Positions 1 through 10,003 of a DNA stretch of 64,000 bases are shown here, piece after piece. Within the stretch, counting starts at the first letter, position 1, and every line of letters begins with the position of its first letter. The notes under the pieces were generated by a model, which was not told where the DNA came from, ran no database searches, and was given only the letters and a program-made list of their open reading frames with translations. Origin of the DNA: Pedobacter planticolens (GTDB lineage Bacteria > Bacteroidota > Bacteroidia > Sphingobacteriales > Sphingobacteriaceae). The stretch lies in the NCBI RefSeq assembly GCF_014172375.1, contig NZ_WNXD01000002.1, positions 1,860,001-1,924,000 on the forward strand, in the 5' to 3' direction. Made by a program: the position numbers and the translations under genes.

Positions 1-1122
1 TTTTATTATGCAGATGATGAAGTGGTAGTGGCTGCATCAGAACGTCCGGCAATTCAAACAGCATTTAATGTTCAGATCAAACAAGTTAAAGAAATTGAAC
101 CTGGACATGCGTTAATCGTTAAAAAAGACGGTACAGTAACGCAAGAAATGTATCGCGAACCTGTAGAAAAAAGAGCCTGCTCATTTGAGCGTATTTATTT
201 CTCAAGAGGAAGTGATGCAGATATCTATAAAGAACGCAAAAAATTGGGCGATTTATTAATTCCTCAAGTTTTATCTGCAGTAAATAGAGATTTAAAAAAC
301 ACTGTATTCTCGTTCATCCCTAATACTGCCGAAGTTTCGTTTTACGGTATGGTAGAGGGTTTGCATAATCACGTAAGAGAAATTCAGAAAGACACCCTGT
401 TAAATCGCAAAGAAAAACTGAACGATGCAGAGCTAGATGAATTATTATCTATGTCGCCACGAGTAGAGAAATTGGCGATTAAGGATGTGAAACTCCGCAC
501 TTTTATTACGCAAGATGCTGATAGAGGAGAAATGGTTGCTCACGTTTATGATACCACATATGGCGTCATAAAAAATCATACTGATACCTTAGTGGCTGTT
601 GATGATTCGATTGTTCGTGGTACAACTTTAAAGCAAAGTATCATCAAGATTATTGATAGACTACACCCTAAAAAAATCATTATTGTTTCTTCTGCTCCGC
701 AAATTCGTTATCCAGATTGCTACGGAATTGACATGTCTAAAATGGGACAATTTGTTGCCTTTGATGCCGCAATTCAATTGCTTAAACAACGCGGCATGGA
801 GCATATTATAGAAGAAGTTTACGAGAAATGTAAGGCTTCGTTATTGCTGCCTAAAGAAGAAATTGTAAACCATGTAAAGGAAATTTACAGACCATTTGAA
901 CAACAAGAAATTTCAGATCAGATTGCTAAAATTATCACACCAGAAGGAACAGTTGCAGAAGTAGAAGTGATTTATCAAACTTTAGATAATTTACATATTG
1001 CCTGCCCAAATCATACGGGCGATTGGTATTTCTCAGGCAATTACCCTACACCAGGCGGTAATAAAGTAGTAAACAAAGCATTTGTAAACTGGAAAGAAGG
1101 AAATAACCAGAGGGCTTATTAA
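1..1122 (+). CDS. purF: Amidophosphoribosyltransferase, C-terminal part (5' end outside window)
   Basis: The reading frame is open from base 1, so only about the last 373 codons are present. Amidophosphoribosyltransferase makes 5-phosphoribosylamine from PRPP and glutamine, the first committed step of purine synthesis in the cytoplasm. The PRPP-binding signature VAVDDSIVRGTT lies near codons 198-209, followed by the expected segment IIIVSSAPQIRYPDCYGIDM. The glutamine-hydrolysing N-terminal domain with its nucleophilic cysteine must lie upstream. The C-terminal tail (YPTPGGNKVVNKAF) is, from memory, typical of the long Bacteroidota form of the enzyme. The GTG at 22 is an internal codon, not a start. 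guaA, 5 kb downstream, belongs to the same purine pathway but is not in the same operon. Confidence 0.9.
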   Translation, partial: FYYADDEVVVAASERPAIQTAFNVQIKQVKEIEPGHALIVKKDGTVTQEMYREPVEKRACSFERIYFSRGSDADIYKERKKLGDLLIPQVLSAVNRDLKNTVFSFIPNTAEVSFYGMVEGLHNHVREIQKDTLLNRKEKLNDAELDELLSMSPRVEKLAIKDVKLRTFITQDADRGEMVAHVYDTTYGVIKNHTDTLVAVDDSIVRGTTLKQSIIKIIDRLHPKKIIIVSSAPQIRYPDCYGIDMSKMGQFVAFDAAIQLLKQRGMEHIIEEVYEKCKASLLLPKEEIVNHVKEIYRPFEQQEISDQIAKIITPEGTVAEVEVIYQTLDNLHIACPNHTGDWYFSGNYPTPGGNKVVNKAFVNWKEGNNQRAY

Positions 1123-1163
1123 AACTTTTAAAGTATTCTATCTGTTAACAATTAAAATAATTG

Positions 1164-1718
1164 ATGATGAAAAGGATAGTTATATGCATTTTGGTTTTAT
1201 TGAACTTTTCTTGTTCAGATTCCAGTCAAAAGAAAGTTGATGACGCGATATCTAAAACAAGTGATAGCTTAGTTGCTAAACTTGATAAGGTAAATGATAG
1301 TTTAAAGGGCGTAAAAGAGAATATCGAGAAAAACATTCCAAAGGTTAAAATAGAGAAGTATCAAGAAATTCCGATTAGTTTACAGTGGATAAGTTTTGAT
1401 AAAACAGGGTCTGCTAAATTGGTTAAGACCGAAAACAATTGGTATACTTTTAAAGGTGAACAGACTAACGACAGCAACGAATACCTAAAAATTGATGGTA
1501 AAATTAGTAGAGTCGATAAAAATCATATAAAGTTCATTGGCACTATTATCACCTATATAAAACACAATAACGGCGGTAAGCCATGTGAGAAAACTGGGGA
1601 ACAAATTTTCTTGAAAAAGGATGGTCGTACCTATTACAGGTTACAAAATATGGAAAATTGTGGGGGAGGAAGAGTGGTTGATTATATTGATTTATATACT
1701 GTCGATACGTATTTATAA
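1164..1718 (+). CDS. Hypothetical lipoprotein
   Basis: A protein of about 184 residues with a short signal peptide ending in the lipobox LNFSC near residue 18, so it is probably lipidated and exported. A TTG at 1161 precedes two ATG codons (1164, 1167); an ATG start is preferred. After the lipobox comes a Lys/Asp-rich stretch (about residues 22-65) that looks helical or coiled, then a beta-rich part with two cysteines (PCEKTG and ENCGGG) in the last 50 residues that could form a disulfide. I recognise no named domain. It follows purF by about 40 bases and converges on the LysE gene, whose stop is 5 bases away. Confidence 0.75.
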   Translation: MMKRIVICILVLLNFSCSDSSQKKVDDAISKTSDSLVAKLDKVNDSLKGVKENIEKNIPKVKIEKYQEIPISLQWISFDKTGSAKLVKTENNWYTFKGEQTNDSNEYLKIDGKISRVDKNHIKFIGTIITYIKHNNGGKPCEKTGEQIFLKKDGRTYYRLQNMENCGGGRVVDYIDLYTVDTYL

Positions 1719-1722
1719 ATGA

Positions 1723-2343
1723 CTAATAAAACTGATGATAAGTTTTATACATCAGCCAGAAAGCGAAAGCAATTATGATAACCCCAGCAATCTTATTTAA
1801 TTTCTTTAGTGCATCTTCTTTTATTCTATAACGTAATTTACTAGAATAATAGCTTTTTAATCCGTCTATGGTTAATTGGGTAGCCATGGCAATAAAAAAG
1901 CAGAATAGCTTCTCGTCTAGTGAGTTTAACTTGGCAGAGATAATTCCACTCACAATAATCCAAAACATGAGGGTAGATGGTGTTAGGATGCACATCAAAA
2001 ACCCTTTAAGCAGGTAACCTCGTTTGCTTACCTTTATAAGGGTATTATCTTCGTAGTTGATAGAGACTTTTGAGTATAGGTAATAGATACCAACTGCAAA
2101 TAAAAACAAGCCACCTACGATACCAACATATTTATCAAAGCTTTCTTGATATACTAAGAATTGACTTCCATAAAGTACAAGCCCAATTAAAAGAACATCG
2201 CTGATTATTACACCAATTGCTAATGAAAATCCGGCTTTGAATCCTTTTTCTATACTGGTCTTAATCATTGCAAAAAAAACAGGACCAGTTAAGAATGAGG
2301 AAATTAGCCCAGCTCCCATGCCCAATAAAATTGCTTCAAACAT
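1723..2343 (-). CDS. LysE family transporter
   Basis: A 206-residue integral membrane protein with about six hydrophobic helices. The N-terminal GMGAGLISSFLTGPVFFAMI and following EKGFKAGFSLAIGVIISDVL are the conserved first part of LysE/RhtB exporters, which pump amino acids or related small molecules out of the cell; the length is typical. The substrate cannot be read from sequence. The ATG at 2341-2343 is the first in frame. It is convergent with the upstream lipoprotein and divergent from the sugar transporter at 2577, leaving a 233-base AT-rich shared promoter region. Confidence 0.85.
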   Translation of the reverse strand: MFEAILLGMGAGLISSFLTGPVFFAMIKTSIEKGFKAGFSLAIGVIISDVLLIGLVLYGSQFLVYQESFDKYVGIVGGLFLFAVGIYYLYSKVSINYEDNTLIKVSKRGYLLKGFLMCILTPSTLMFWIIVSGIISAKLNSLDEKLFCFFIAMATQLTIDGLKSYYSSKLRYRIKEDALKKLNKIAGVIIIAFAFWLMYKTYHQFY

Positions 2344-2576
2344 TAGCCTAACATATTATTTACGCTAATATGCGACTTTTAAAGCTAAAATCTATCCATT
2401 TTTTGGTTTGATTTTTCATTTAATTTTTTTCAATAGCACAATTATAACAGTCTTATTACTCGTTAAAAGCACCTAATGTCTACTGTGTAAAAATTACACT
2501 TTAGTAAGCAATAAATTTTATTTATGTTTAACAAACTAAATTTAAATTAGACTTACTTTAAACTCTAAATCCTAGT

Positions 2577-4013
2577 ATGGAACAAAATTCACAAACCAAA
2601 TGGGGACAGTTCATTCCCTTAGTTACTGTATTCTTTTTTTGGGGCTTCGTAGCAGCCAGTAATGACATATTAATTCCTGTATTTAGAAAAGCATTTGATT
2701 TATCACAAAGTGAGAGCCAATTAGTTTCTATCGCATTTTACGTAGCATATACAGTAGGTTCATTAATCTACGTGGGTATTTCTGCACTAATGAAAAAAGA
2801 TTTAATTAACACAATCGGATACAAAAACAGTTTAGCATTAGGACTGACCATTTCAGCAGTAGGAACATTATTATTTTATCCAGCTGCAAATTTAGGTTCA
2901 TTCCCTTTAATGCTTTCTGGTTTATTCATCGTAGCGCTAGGTTTTTCACTACAACAAACTGTTGCAAATCCACTAGCTATTGCTTTAGGGCCAATTAAGA
3001 CGGGTTCGCAACGATTAACCCTAGCAGGAGGGATTAATAATTTAGGTACTACCATTGGACCTTTAATTGTGAGTTTTGCTATTTTCGGATCAATCTCAAG
3101 CGCCACAAACGATGTGAGCATTGAAAGTGTAAAAATTCCATATCTAATTTTAGGAGCAGCTTTTTTAGTAGTAGCACTCTTTTTAAAATTATCTCCACTT
3201 CCAGATAAACCGGCTTTAATTGAAGCCAAATTAGATGATAACACAATAAAAGGATCAGCATTAAAATACCCGCAATTGGTTTTGGGTATGATTGGTATTT
3301 TTGTATATGTAGGTGTTGAAGTATCAACAGCGAGTAATTTGCCTGCCTACATGGAAAAAGATTTAGGCTTTGCCATTAAAGATATTGCACCCTATATCTC
3401 GTTATATTGGGCAAGTATGATGATTGGTAGATGGACTGGTGCCGTTGAAGCTTTTACAGATAATGTTGGTACTCAAAAGATTTTAAGATTTATAGCTCCT
3501 TATTTAGCCTTCGCGATATTTTTAGGTGTTAATGCTGCATTTGGTCATGATTTGCAACCATTTTATGTATATGCTTTAATTATTCTAGTGTTAATTATTG
3601 CAGATTTTATTAGTAAAGGAAATCCTGCTAGAATGTTATTGATTTTTTCTGGTATTGGGATTTTGGCATTGCTAATTGGAATGTTTACAACAGGAATGGT
3701 AAGTGTGTATGCATTTACGAGCGTTGGTTTATTCTGCAGTACTTTATGGCCATGTATTTTCACACTTGCGGTAAGTGGATTAGGAAAACATACAAGTCAA
3801 GGTAGTAGTTATTTAATTATGATGATTATGGGTGGTGGTATTGTAAGCTGGTTACAAGGTTACGTTTCACAAATCCACTTTATTGGCATCCAATATAGTT
3901 ATGTAGTAGGTATTCTGTGTTTTGCTTATTTAGCCTATTACGCATGGAAAGTAAGCGGAATATTAAGAGCCCAAGGAATTAGCTTTGACGAAAAGATGTC
4001 TGGTGGTCACTAA
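2577..4013 (+). CDS. FHS-type sugar MFS transporter (FucP-like)
   Basis: A 478-residue, 12-helix major-facilitator protein. The N-terminus (FFFWGFVAASNDILIPVFRKAF), the helix-4 segment GFSLQQTVANPLAIALGP and the later TLWPCIFTLAVSGLGKHTSQGSS are typical of the fucose:H+ symporter (FHS) family, which in Bacteroidota carries fucose, glucose, galactose or N-acetylglucosamine. The sugar cannot be assigned. The central loop (about residues 205-225) separates two six-helix halves. A strong stem-loop with a T-run directly after the stop (4032-4073) suggests transcription ends there, so the next FHS transporter probably has its own promoter. Confidence 0.88.
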   Translation: MEQNSQTKWGQFIPLVTVFFFWGFVAASNDILIPVFRKAFDLSQSESQLVSIAFYVAYTVGSLIYVGISALMKKDLINTIGYKNSLALGLTISAVGTLLFYPAANLGSFPLMLSGLFIVALGFSLQQTVANPLAIALGPIKTGSQRLTLAGGINNLGTTIGPLIVSFAIFGSISSATNDVSIESVKIPYLILGAAFLVVALFLKLSPLPDKPALIEAKLDDNTIKGSALKYPQLVLGMIGIFVYVGVEVSTASNLPAYMEKDLGFAIKDIAPYISLYWASMMIGRWTGAVEAFTDNVGTQKILRFIAPYLAFAIFLGVNAAFGHDLQPFYVYALIILVLIIADFISKGNPARMLLIFSGIGILALLIGMFTTGMVSVYAFTSVGLFCSTLWPCIFTLAVSGLGKHTSQGSSYLIMMIMGGGIVSWLQGYVSQIHFIGIQYSYVVGILCFAYLAYYAWKVSGILRAQGISFDEKMSGGH

Positions 4014-4031
4014 TTAAAATTGAAATATTTG

Positions 4032-4073
4032 CAAAAGCTTCCTTCTTTTAAAGAGGGGAGCTTTTGTTTTTTA
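4032..4073 (+). terminator. Intrinsic terminator of the first FHS transporter gene
   Basis: A 35-base hairpin starting 18 bases after the stop codon: arms CAAAAGCTTCCTTC and GAGGGGAGCTTTTG pair throughout (three T-G wobbles) around a seven-base loop, followed by TTTTTT. The wobbles fit the + strand RNA. Confidence 0.85.
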
Positions 4074-4191
4074 TTGAAATCTTTAAAATATTTGCAATTA
4101 TTCGTTAAAAGTTGTTTAAATGCATCTTCATATTGTTTCAAACAATATTTATTTTGCATATTTAGCCATTCAAAAACTAAACTAAACACAA

Positions 4192-5535
4192 ATGAGCCAA
4201 CCCACACACCAGCATCAAAACAATTTAAAAGCAATTGCGACAATTGGAGCACTATTCTTCATTTTTGGATTTGTAACCTGGGCAAACAGTACATTAATTC
4301 CATTTTTAAAATTAGCACTTAATCTAAAAACAGATTTAGAAGCATTTTTCGTAACATTTGCTTCCTATATGGCTTATTTCTTTTTGGCCCTACCTTCTTC
4401 TTGGATTTTGAAGAAAATAGGATTTAGAAATGGAATCATCGTAGGATTATTAATTTTGGGATTAGGTTCGTTAATTTTTATACCTGCGGCAGATACTAAA
4501 AGCTATGGTTTATTTTTAACAGGTATATTTATTCAAGGTGCAGCGTTGGCATTATTGCAAACAGCTTCAAATCCTTATATAAGTATTATTGGCCCAATAG
4601 AAAGTGCTGCAAAACGCATTAGCATCATGGGTTTGTGTAATAAATTTGCAGGTATAATTGTGCCTATTATCATGGGTTCTATTTTCTTGAAAAACTCTGA
4701 AGCCATTACAGCGAAAATAAATAATGTAGCTACTACAGTTGCCGAAAAAGAAGCGTTATTAACTGAAATATTAAACCGTGTACATACGCCTTACATTACA
4801 TTGGCAATTGTCTTTACGTTATTTGCCATTGTTATTCGTTTCTCTAACTTACCAGAAGTTGATGTAGACAAAGAAGAAGTGGTAGCAGATGACGCAACAC
4901 ATACCGCAAAAACTAGTATTTTCCAATTCCCACATTTGTTTTTGGGAGCTTTCTGTATTTTTGTATATGTAGCAGCAGAAGTAATGGCGGGCGATATTAT
5001 CGGTATTTACGCTAAGGAGTTTAACTTAAATTTATACATCACTACGGTTAAAATAACCGATACGATTACAATACCATTGTATTATACTACGCTTACTTTG
5101 GCGAGTATGTTGGTAGGTTATTTTATAGGCGTTTACACTATTCCTAAATACATTACCCAACAGGCTGCATTAAAAATATGTGCTATTGTTGGTTTGTTAT
5201 TTACAATAGGTGCATTTGCTACTCATGGGTATACTTCGGTTATTTTTGTAGCATTATTAGGCTTAGCCAATTCGTTAATGTGGCCAGCTATTTTCCCATT
5301 GGGGATAAAAGGCCTGGGTAAATTTACAAAAACAGGTTCGGCAATTATGATTATGGGTATTGCTGGAGGCGCAATTTGGCCTTTAGTGTATGGTGTTTTA
5401 AAAGATAAATTACATGTTGATTTTCAGCTGGCGTTTTTCATTAGCATGATGCCTTGCTATTTATTCATTTTATATTTTGCTATGGCAGGACATAAAGTGG
5501 GTTTAAAAAATCTTCATATTGAAAAAAGAGCGTAG
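4192..5535 (+). CDS. FHS-type sugar MFS transporter (second copy)
   Basis: A 447-residue 12-helix transporter of the same FHS/FucP family as the gene upstream, but clearly diverged from it. Diagnostic segments are FIFGFVTWANSTLIPFLKLAL at the N-terminus, ALALLQTASNPYISIIGPIE in helix 4 and SLMWPAIFPLGIKGLGKFTKTGSA in the C-terminal half. A loop near residues 175-200 and an acidic linker (about 220-240) separate the halves. It probably imports a neutral sugar with protons. Two transporters of one family side by side suggest different sugar specificities rather than redundancy. The deaminase gene begins 2 bases after the stop, so those two are likely co-transcribed. Confidence 0.87.
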   Translation: MSQPTHQHQNNLKAIATIGALFFIFGFVTWANSTLIPFLKLALNLKTDLEAFFVTFASYMAYFFLALPSSWILKKIGFRNGIIVGLLILGLGSLIFIPAADTKSYGLFLTGIFIQGAALALLQTASNPYISIIGPIESAAKRISIMGLCNKFAGIIVPIIMGSIFLKNSEAITAKINNVATTVAEKEALLTEILNRVHTPYITLAIVFTLFAIVIRFSNLPEVDVDKEEVVADDATHTAKTSIFQFPHLFLGAFCIFVYVAAEVMAGDIIGIYAKEFNLNLYITTVKITDTITIPLYYTTLTLASMLVGYFIGVYTIPKYITQQAALKICAIVGLLFTIGAFATHGYTSVIFVALLGLANSLMWPAIFPLGIKGLGKFTKTGSAIMIMGIAGGAIWPLVYGVLKDKLHVDFQLAFFISMMPCYLFILYFAMAGHKVGLKNLHIEKRA

Positions 5536-5537
5536 TA

Positions 5538-5999
5538 GTGAGTAAACCATCTTTCCAAAATATTTTCATGAATTTAGCATCAGACCTTGCTGCCCGTTCA
5601 CATTGTGTGCGGGCACATGTTGGTGCAGTTTTAACAAAGGATACACGTATCATTTCTATCGGTTATAATGGTCCGCCGGCAGGTACACATAACTGCGATG
5701 AAGAATGGCCAGAAACTGGTTGTGCCAGAGATAGTAAAGGAAGTTGCTCTTTAGCTTTACATGCCGAAGAGAATGCTATTCTGTATGCCATAAAGAATGG
5801 TTCTAAAATAGAAGGGTCAACATTATATACCACACTTTCACCTTGTATTGCTTGTGCTCGATTAATTTTATCATCAGGAATTAAGAAAGTTTACTTTAAA
5901 GATTCGTATGCAGCTTACAAAGGTTTAGCAAGCGATGAAGGCGTAGATTTTTTAATCCGTTTTGGCGTTAAGGTGATGCAACATCAAATAGATATTTAG
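5538..5999 (+). CDS. dCMP deaminase family protein
   Basis: A 153-residue cytidine/deoxycytidylate deaminase-fold enzyme. The zinc site is complete: LHAEENA (His ligand and catalytic Glu, near residue 75) and SPCIACA (two Cys ligands, near residues 102-105). The segment GYNGPPAGTHNCDEE is characteristic of dCMP deaminases, which convert dCMP to dUMP for thymidylate synthesis; ComE-type homologues share this architecture. The start is GTG at 5538, 2 bases after the transporter stop; no nearby ATG would keep the conserved N-terminus (QNIFMNLASDLAARSHC). Very close spacing suggests translational coupling. Confidence 0.88.
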   Translation: MSKPSFQNIFMNLASDLAARSHCVRAHVGAVLTKDTRIISIGYNGPPAGTHNCDEEWPETGCARDSKGSCSLALHAEENAILYAIKNGSKIEGSTLYTTLSPCIACARLILSSGIKKVYFKDSYAAYKGLASDEGVDFLIRFGVKVMQHQIDI

Positions 6000-6047
6000 A
6001 TTTTTGGTTGTTTAGATTTTTGGAGGCCTCTTATGCTTTGCCTCTAA

Positions 6048-6087
6048 GAAATCTCACATCTCATATCTCACATCTCATATCTAATTC
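6048..6087. repeat. Short imperfect tandem repeat (CTCACATCTCATAT) upstream of guaA
   Basis: The 14-base unit CTCACATCTCATAT occurs about two and a half times in a row immediately upstream of the guaA -7 box, after a 50-base spacer that follows the deaminase stop. It may be simple sequence, or it may take the place of a conventional -33 element, which I do not see here. Confidence 0.5.
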
Positions 6088-6088
6088 C

Positions 6089-6096
6089 TACCTTTG
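6089..6096 (+). promoter_or_regulatory. Bacteroidota -7 box (TACCTTTG) of guaA
   Basis: TACCTTTG fits the Bacteroidota sigma-ABfr -7 consensus TAnnTTTG and is followed after only three bases (CGC) by the guaA ATG at 6100. Transcription would then start at or next to the start codon. No TTG is present at the expected -33 distance. Confidence 0.55.
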
Positions 6097-6099
6097 CGC

Positions 6100-7626
6100 A
6101 TGCTAGAAAAAATCATCATTCTCGATTTTGGTTCTCAGTTTACACAGCTTATTGCTCGTCGCGTTCGCGAACTCAATGTTTACTGCGAAATCCATCCATT
6201 TAATCATATTCCTGCGTTAGATTCTACTGTAAAAGGAGTTATTTTATCAGGTAGTCCATATTCTGTTCGTCAAGAAGATGCACCATTTGTAGATTTATCT
6301 TTATTTGCAGCGTATCCATTATTGGCAGTTTGTTATGGCGCTCAGTTTATAGCTCAGCAAAATGGGGGAGATGTTCAAGCATCATCAACTAGAGAATATG
6401 GTAGAGCAAATTTGAACTTTGTAAATAACTCGAATAAGTTATTTAAAGGCATCAACATTGATTCTCAAGTATGGATGAGCCATGGAGATACTATTAAAAA
6501 TGTACCTGATAATTTCGAAATCATTGCAAGTACATCAGAAGTGAAAGTAGCAGGTTATCAAGTAAAAGATACTAATACTTATGCTATTCAATTCCACCCA
6601 GAAGTTACGCATAGTACAGATGGAAAGATATTATTAGAGAATTTCTTAGTAGATATTTGTGGTTGTTCACAAGATTGGACAGCAGATGCATTTGTTGAAA
6701 CGACAATTGCAGAGCTTAAAGCCAAATTAGGAAACGATAAAGTAGTTTTAGGTTTATCTGGCGGAGTTGATTCGAGTGTTGCGGCGATATTATTGCATAA
6801 AGCGATTGGCAAAAACTTGCATTGCATCTTTGTAGACAATGGATTGCTTAGAAAAGATGAGTTTGAAAGTGTGTTGGAGCAATACAAACACATGGGTTTA
6901 AACATCAAAGGTGTTGATGCAAAAGAAAGATTTTTAAGTCAGTTAGCAGGTGTAAAAGATCCAGAATTGAAACGCAAAGCGATTGGCAGAGTTTTTATAG
7001 AAGTGTTTGATGATGCAGCACACGAAGTACAAGATGTAGTTTGGTTAGCTCAAGGAACAATTTATCCAGATATTATTGAATCAGTTTCTGTAAAAGGACC
7101 ATCGGCAACTATTAAATCTCATCATAATGTTGGTGGTTTGCCAGATTTTATGAAACTGAAGATTGTTGAACCACTAAATACTTTGTTTAAAGATGAAGTA
7201 AGAAGAGTAGGGAAATCATTAGGGATTGAAGGATTTATTTTAGGTCGTCACCCTTTTCCTGGCCCAGGTTTAGCGATTAGAATTTTAGGTGATGTAACTC
7301 CAGAAAAAGTAGCTATTTTGCAAGAAGCAGATGCTATTTATATTAATAATTTAAAAGAAGCCGGATTATACGATAAAGTATGGCAAGCAGGCGCTATTTT
7401 CCTTCCAGTTCAATCTGTTGGGGTAATGGGCGATGAGCGGACCTACGAAAATGTAATTTGCCTACGTGCAGTAGAATCTGTTGATGGAATGACTGCAGAT
7501 TGGTGCCATTTACCTTATAACGTGCTCGCAAAAATTTCTAATGAAATTATCAATAAAGTAAAAGGAATTAACCGAGTTGTATATGATATTAGTTCGAAAC
7601 CGCCAGCTACTATTGAGTGGGAATAA
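6100..7626 (+). CDS. guaA: GMP synthase (glutamine-hydrolysing)
   Basis: 508 residues from the ATG at 6100; a TTG at 6094 would add two residues but lies inside the -7 box. GuaA converts XMP, glutamine and ATP to GMP. The class I glutaminase domain comes first, with nucleophile Cys in [10 protein letters not shown] (about residue 78) and the His/Glu pair in [10 protein letters not shown]. The ATP-pyrophosphatase domain follows with the P-loop [13 protein letters not shown] (about residue 220), and the C-terminal dimerisation domain ends in KPPATIEWE, the normal GuaA terminus. Length and order are standard. The last 14 or more bases overlap the next gene. The promoter sits 3 bases before the ATG, so the mRNA is probably leaderless. 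Confidence 0.97.
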   Translation: MLEKIIILDFGSQFTQLIARRVRELNVYCEIHPFNHIPALDSTVKGVILSGSPYSVRQEDAPFVDLSLFAAYPLLAVCYGAQFIAQQNGGDVQASSTREYGRANLNFVNNSNKLFKGINIDSQVWMSHGDTIKNVPDNFEIIASTSEVKVAGYQVKDTNTYAIQFHPEVTHSTDGKILLENFLVDICGCSQDWTADAFVETTIAELKAKLGNDKVVLGLSGGVDSSVAAILLHKAIGKNLHCIFVDNGLLRKDEFESVLEQYKHMGLNIKGVDAKERFLSQLAGVKDPELKRKAIGRVFIEVFDDAAHEVQDVVWLAQGTIYPDIIESVSVKGPSATIKSHHNVGGLPDFMKLKIVEPLNTLFKDEVRRVGKSLGIEGFILGRHPFPGPGLAIRILGDVTPEKVAILQEADAIYINNLKEAGLYDKVWQAGAIFLPVQSVGVMGDERTYENVICLRAVESVDGMTADWCHLPYNVLAKISNEIINKVKGINRVVYDISSKPPATIEWE

Positions 7627-8821
7627 ATTTTGGCTGCTAATTTTTAGTGCTGTTTTAATTGCATCCTGTTCACCAAAGGTGAATACTGGTGTAACTAAAC
7701 CAGTTAAAGAGATACCGCCAGTTGTAAAAGCAGAAAAACCTGTAAAGAGATTTACAGAAGCTGATATTTCCGTATTAATTCCTTTTAAGCTAAACCAGAT
7801 CAATTTAGAAACGGCTACCAAAGCTCAACTAGATAGGTCAGATATGGCTATTGATTTTTATCAAGGAGTAAAGCTTGGAATAGATTCGGCTGCGTCTTTA
7901 GGTCTCAATTTTAAACTGAATGTATTTGATAGTAGAGATGATAATAGTCAGTTATCGGTTCTCCTTAAAAAGGGAAGTCTAAAGAATAGTAATCTTATTA
8001 TTGGTCCTGTTTTTCCAGATGGGATAAAATACATCACGAATTATGCGATTGCAAATGATTTGGCGATCGTTTCGCCTTTAGCAGCAACAAAACCTAGTGA
8101 TTTTAACAACCCAAAATTAATCTCCATTGTAAATAATATAGATCAGCATGGAGTTAAAATAGCCGATTATATTGCAGAACACTATCAGAGTAACAATGCA
8201 ATTGTAGTTTTAATTAATCCTAAAAAAACGGCTGACGAGCAATTTGCAGCACCAATTAGAAATCAGTTTAAAGCGAAGTACCCATCATTTATTGTTCAGG
8301 AATTTACATCGGCCTATGCCTTTGAAACCAGAATGGTTAAAGGAAAACGATATGCTGTGGTAATTTGCTCATCAGAGATGTCTTTTGTAAAACCAAGTAT
8401 TGATAAACTATTTAAGCTTAAAAACTTAAAGACTGCAGACTACGATATTAATCTTTTTGGCCACCCAAATTGGATGAAACAAACCTATAATATAGATCAA
8501 TTACAAGGTTTAAATACTATTATAAGCGCATCTTATAAAATTGATTATAAAAGTACGGCGGTAATTAATTTCATCAAAAAGTATCGTGCTCAATTTAACT
8601 TCGAACCAAGTGAATATTCTTATAAAGGATTTGATATAGGATTTTACTTCGGGAAACTATTAGCTAAACATGGGGCAGATTACTTAGATTATTTAACAAA
8701 GGAAAAATATAAAGGCCTGCACAACTCATTCGAGTTTGGTTTTAATTCGCAATATGGATACTTTAACAAAGACTTAATGCTAGTGCAGTATAAAAATCTT
8801 AGCTTAAACACAGTTGAATAA
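7613..8821 (+). CDS. Lipoprotein with type 1 periplasmic-binding fold
   Basis: The frame is open from 7577. The most sensible start is TTG 7613, which gives a clean signal peptide and the lipobox LIASC at about residue 20; an ATG at 7583 would add ten polar residues. Either way the start lies inside guaA (stop 7624-7626), so translation may depend on guaA. About residues 45-400 resemble the receptor-type (LivJ-like) periplasmic-binding fold: [48 protein letters not shown]. In Bacteroidota such domains also occur behind LysM domains in cell-wall lipoproteins; no LysM is visible here. The ligand is unknown. The methyltransferase follows after 6 bases, implying an operon. Confidence 0.8.
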   Translation: MSGNKFWLLIFSAVLIASCSPKVNTGVTKPVKEIPPVVKAEKPVKRFTEADISVLIPFKLNQINLETATKAQLDRSDMAIDFYQGVKLGIDSAASLGLNFKLNVFDSRDDNSQLSVLLKKGSLKNSNLIIGPVFPDGIKYITNYAIANDLAIVSPLAATKPSDFNNPKLISIVNNIDQHGVKIADYIAEHYQSNNAIVVLINPKKTADEQFAAPIRNQFKAKYPSFIVQEFTSAYAFETRMVKGKRYAVVICSSEMSFVKPSIDKLFKLKNLKTADYDINLFGHPNWMKQTYNIDQLQGLNTIISASYKIDYKSTAVINFIKKYRAQFNFEPSEYSYKGFDIGFYFGKLLAKHGADYLDYLTKEKYKGLHNSFEFGFNSQYGYFNKDLMLVQYKNLSLNTVE

Positions 8822-8827
8822 TAGCAT

Positions 8828-10003
8828 ATGAAGGTAGAGCATCACGTACGGGCATTTGAACAACTTTTAAAAAGTTATGATGGCGTGTTGCCTTTACATC
8901 GGTATTTGTTCACTTATTTTAAACAAAACAAACAAATGGGCTCATCCGATAGGAGATGGGCAACGCGATATATTTACAGTTTTTTTAGACTGGGCAAAGC
9001 ATTAAGTAAACTAGATAACTTAGAAAGATTAGCAATTGCTGATTTTTTATGTCATGACACTACGAGTTTAATCATTTCAAAATACCTTCCGAAACTAGAA
9101 GAATCAATTTCGAAAGCTGTTAATGATAAAATAACATTAGTTAAAAAGAATTATCCAACATTTAAGCTTGAAGAAGTCTTTCCTTTTAATGTTGAGCTTT
9201 CGGATGGGATTGAGAAAGAGGATTTTTATCCAGCTTTCTTTGTTCAGCCAGATTTATTTATCAGAGTAAAAGAAACTCACATTCAAGCGGTAATTAATCA
9301 GCTAAAAGCGAATGAAGTTTCCTATAAAGAAGTTTCTTCAACTACTTTAGCTTTACCTAACGGGACAAAGTTAGAGCAAGTAATTAACGACCTAAGGCTA
9401 TATCAAATTCAAGATCTTTCTTCGCAACAAACAGGTGCTTATTACGAACCTAAAAAGTACGATTATTGGTGGGATTGTTGTGCCGCATCTGGCGGAAAAT
9501 CATTACTCCTACATAGCTTAGAGCCTAATATAGAACTTTTAGTGAGCGATGTGAGAGAAAACAGTTTATCGAATTTACAAGAACGTTTTCTACAATCGGG
9601 GATTAAAAAATATCATTTAAAAGTAATTGACCTTTTACAAAATAACGATCAGATCTTACACCACTACGAGTTTGACGGCATTTTATTAGATGCACCTTGT
9701 TCGGGTTCTGGAACGTGGAGACGTACACCTGAAATGTTGTATTATTTCGAGAAGTATAAAATAGAGAACTATGTAAAGCTTCAAAAAGCAATCGCTGCGA
9801 ACGTAGTTAAATATCTAAAACCCGGTAAACCGTTAATTTACATGACTTGTTCTGTCTTTAAAGCAGAAAACGAAGATGTAGTTAACTATCTAGTCGATAA
9901 TTTTGATTTGAAACTAGAGAAAATGGAATTGATAAAAGGTTACACCGATAAAGCAGATAGTATGTTTGTAGCTCGATTGATCAAGCAAGAAAAGGTTGGC
10001 TAG
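8828..10003 (+). CDS. RsmB-like rRNA (cytosine-C5) methyltransferase
   Basis: A 391-residue SAM-dependent enzyme of the NOL1/NOP2/Sun (RsmB/RsmF) family that methylates C5 of cytosine in rRNA. Motif IV, DAPCSGSGTWRR, lies near residue 288 and motif VI, MTCSVFKAENEDVV, near 338; their two cysteines are the two used by m5C RNA methyltransferases. The SAM-binding part is WDCCAASGGKSLLL followed by LLVSDVRENSLSNL. The N-terminal 150 residues are helical and may correspond to the NusB-like or PUA-like region of RsmB. Whether the target is 16S C967 or another position cannot be decided. It starts at ATG 8828, 6 bases after the lipoprotein. Confidence 0.88.
   Translation: MKVEHHVRAFEQLLKSYDGVLPLHRYLFTYFKQNKQMGSSDRRWATRYIYSFFRLGKALSKLDNLERLAIADFLCHDTTSLIISKYLPKLEESISKAVNDKITLVKKNYPTFKLEEVFPFNVELSDGIEKEDFYPAFFVQPDLFIRVKETHIQAVINQLKANEVSYKEVSSTTLALPNGTKLEQVINDLRLYQIQDLSSQQTGAYYEPKKYDYWWDCCAASGGKSLLLHSLEPNIELLVSDVRENSLSNLQERFLQSGIKKYHLKVIDLLQNNDQILHHYEFDGILLDAPCSGSGTWRRTPEMLYYFEKYKIENYVKLQKAIAANVVKYLKPGKPLIYMTCSVFKAENEDVVNYLVDNFDLKLEKMELIKGYTDKADSMFVARLIKQEKVG

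Noticed and set aside
4010..4322. Short ORFs on both strands around the first terminator
   Set aside because: They cover the terminator hairpin and the start of the second transporter in the wrong frame.
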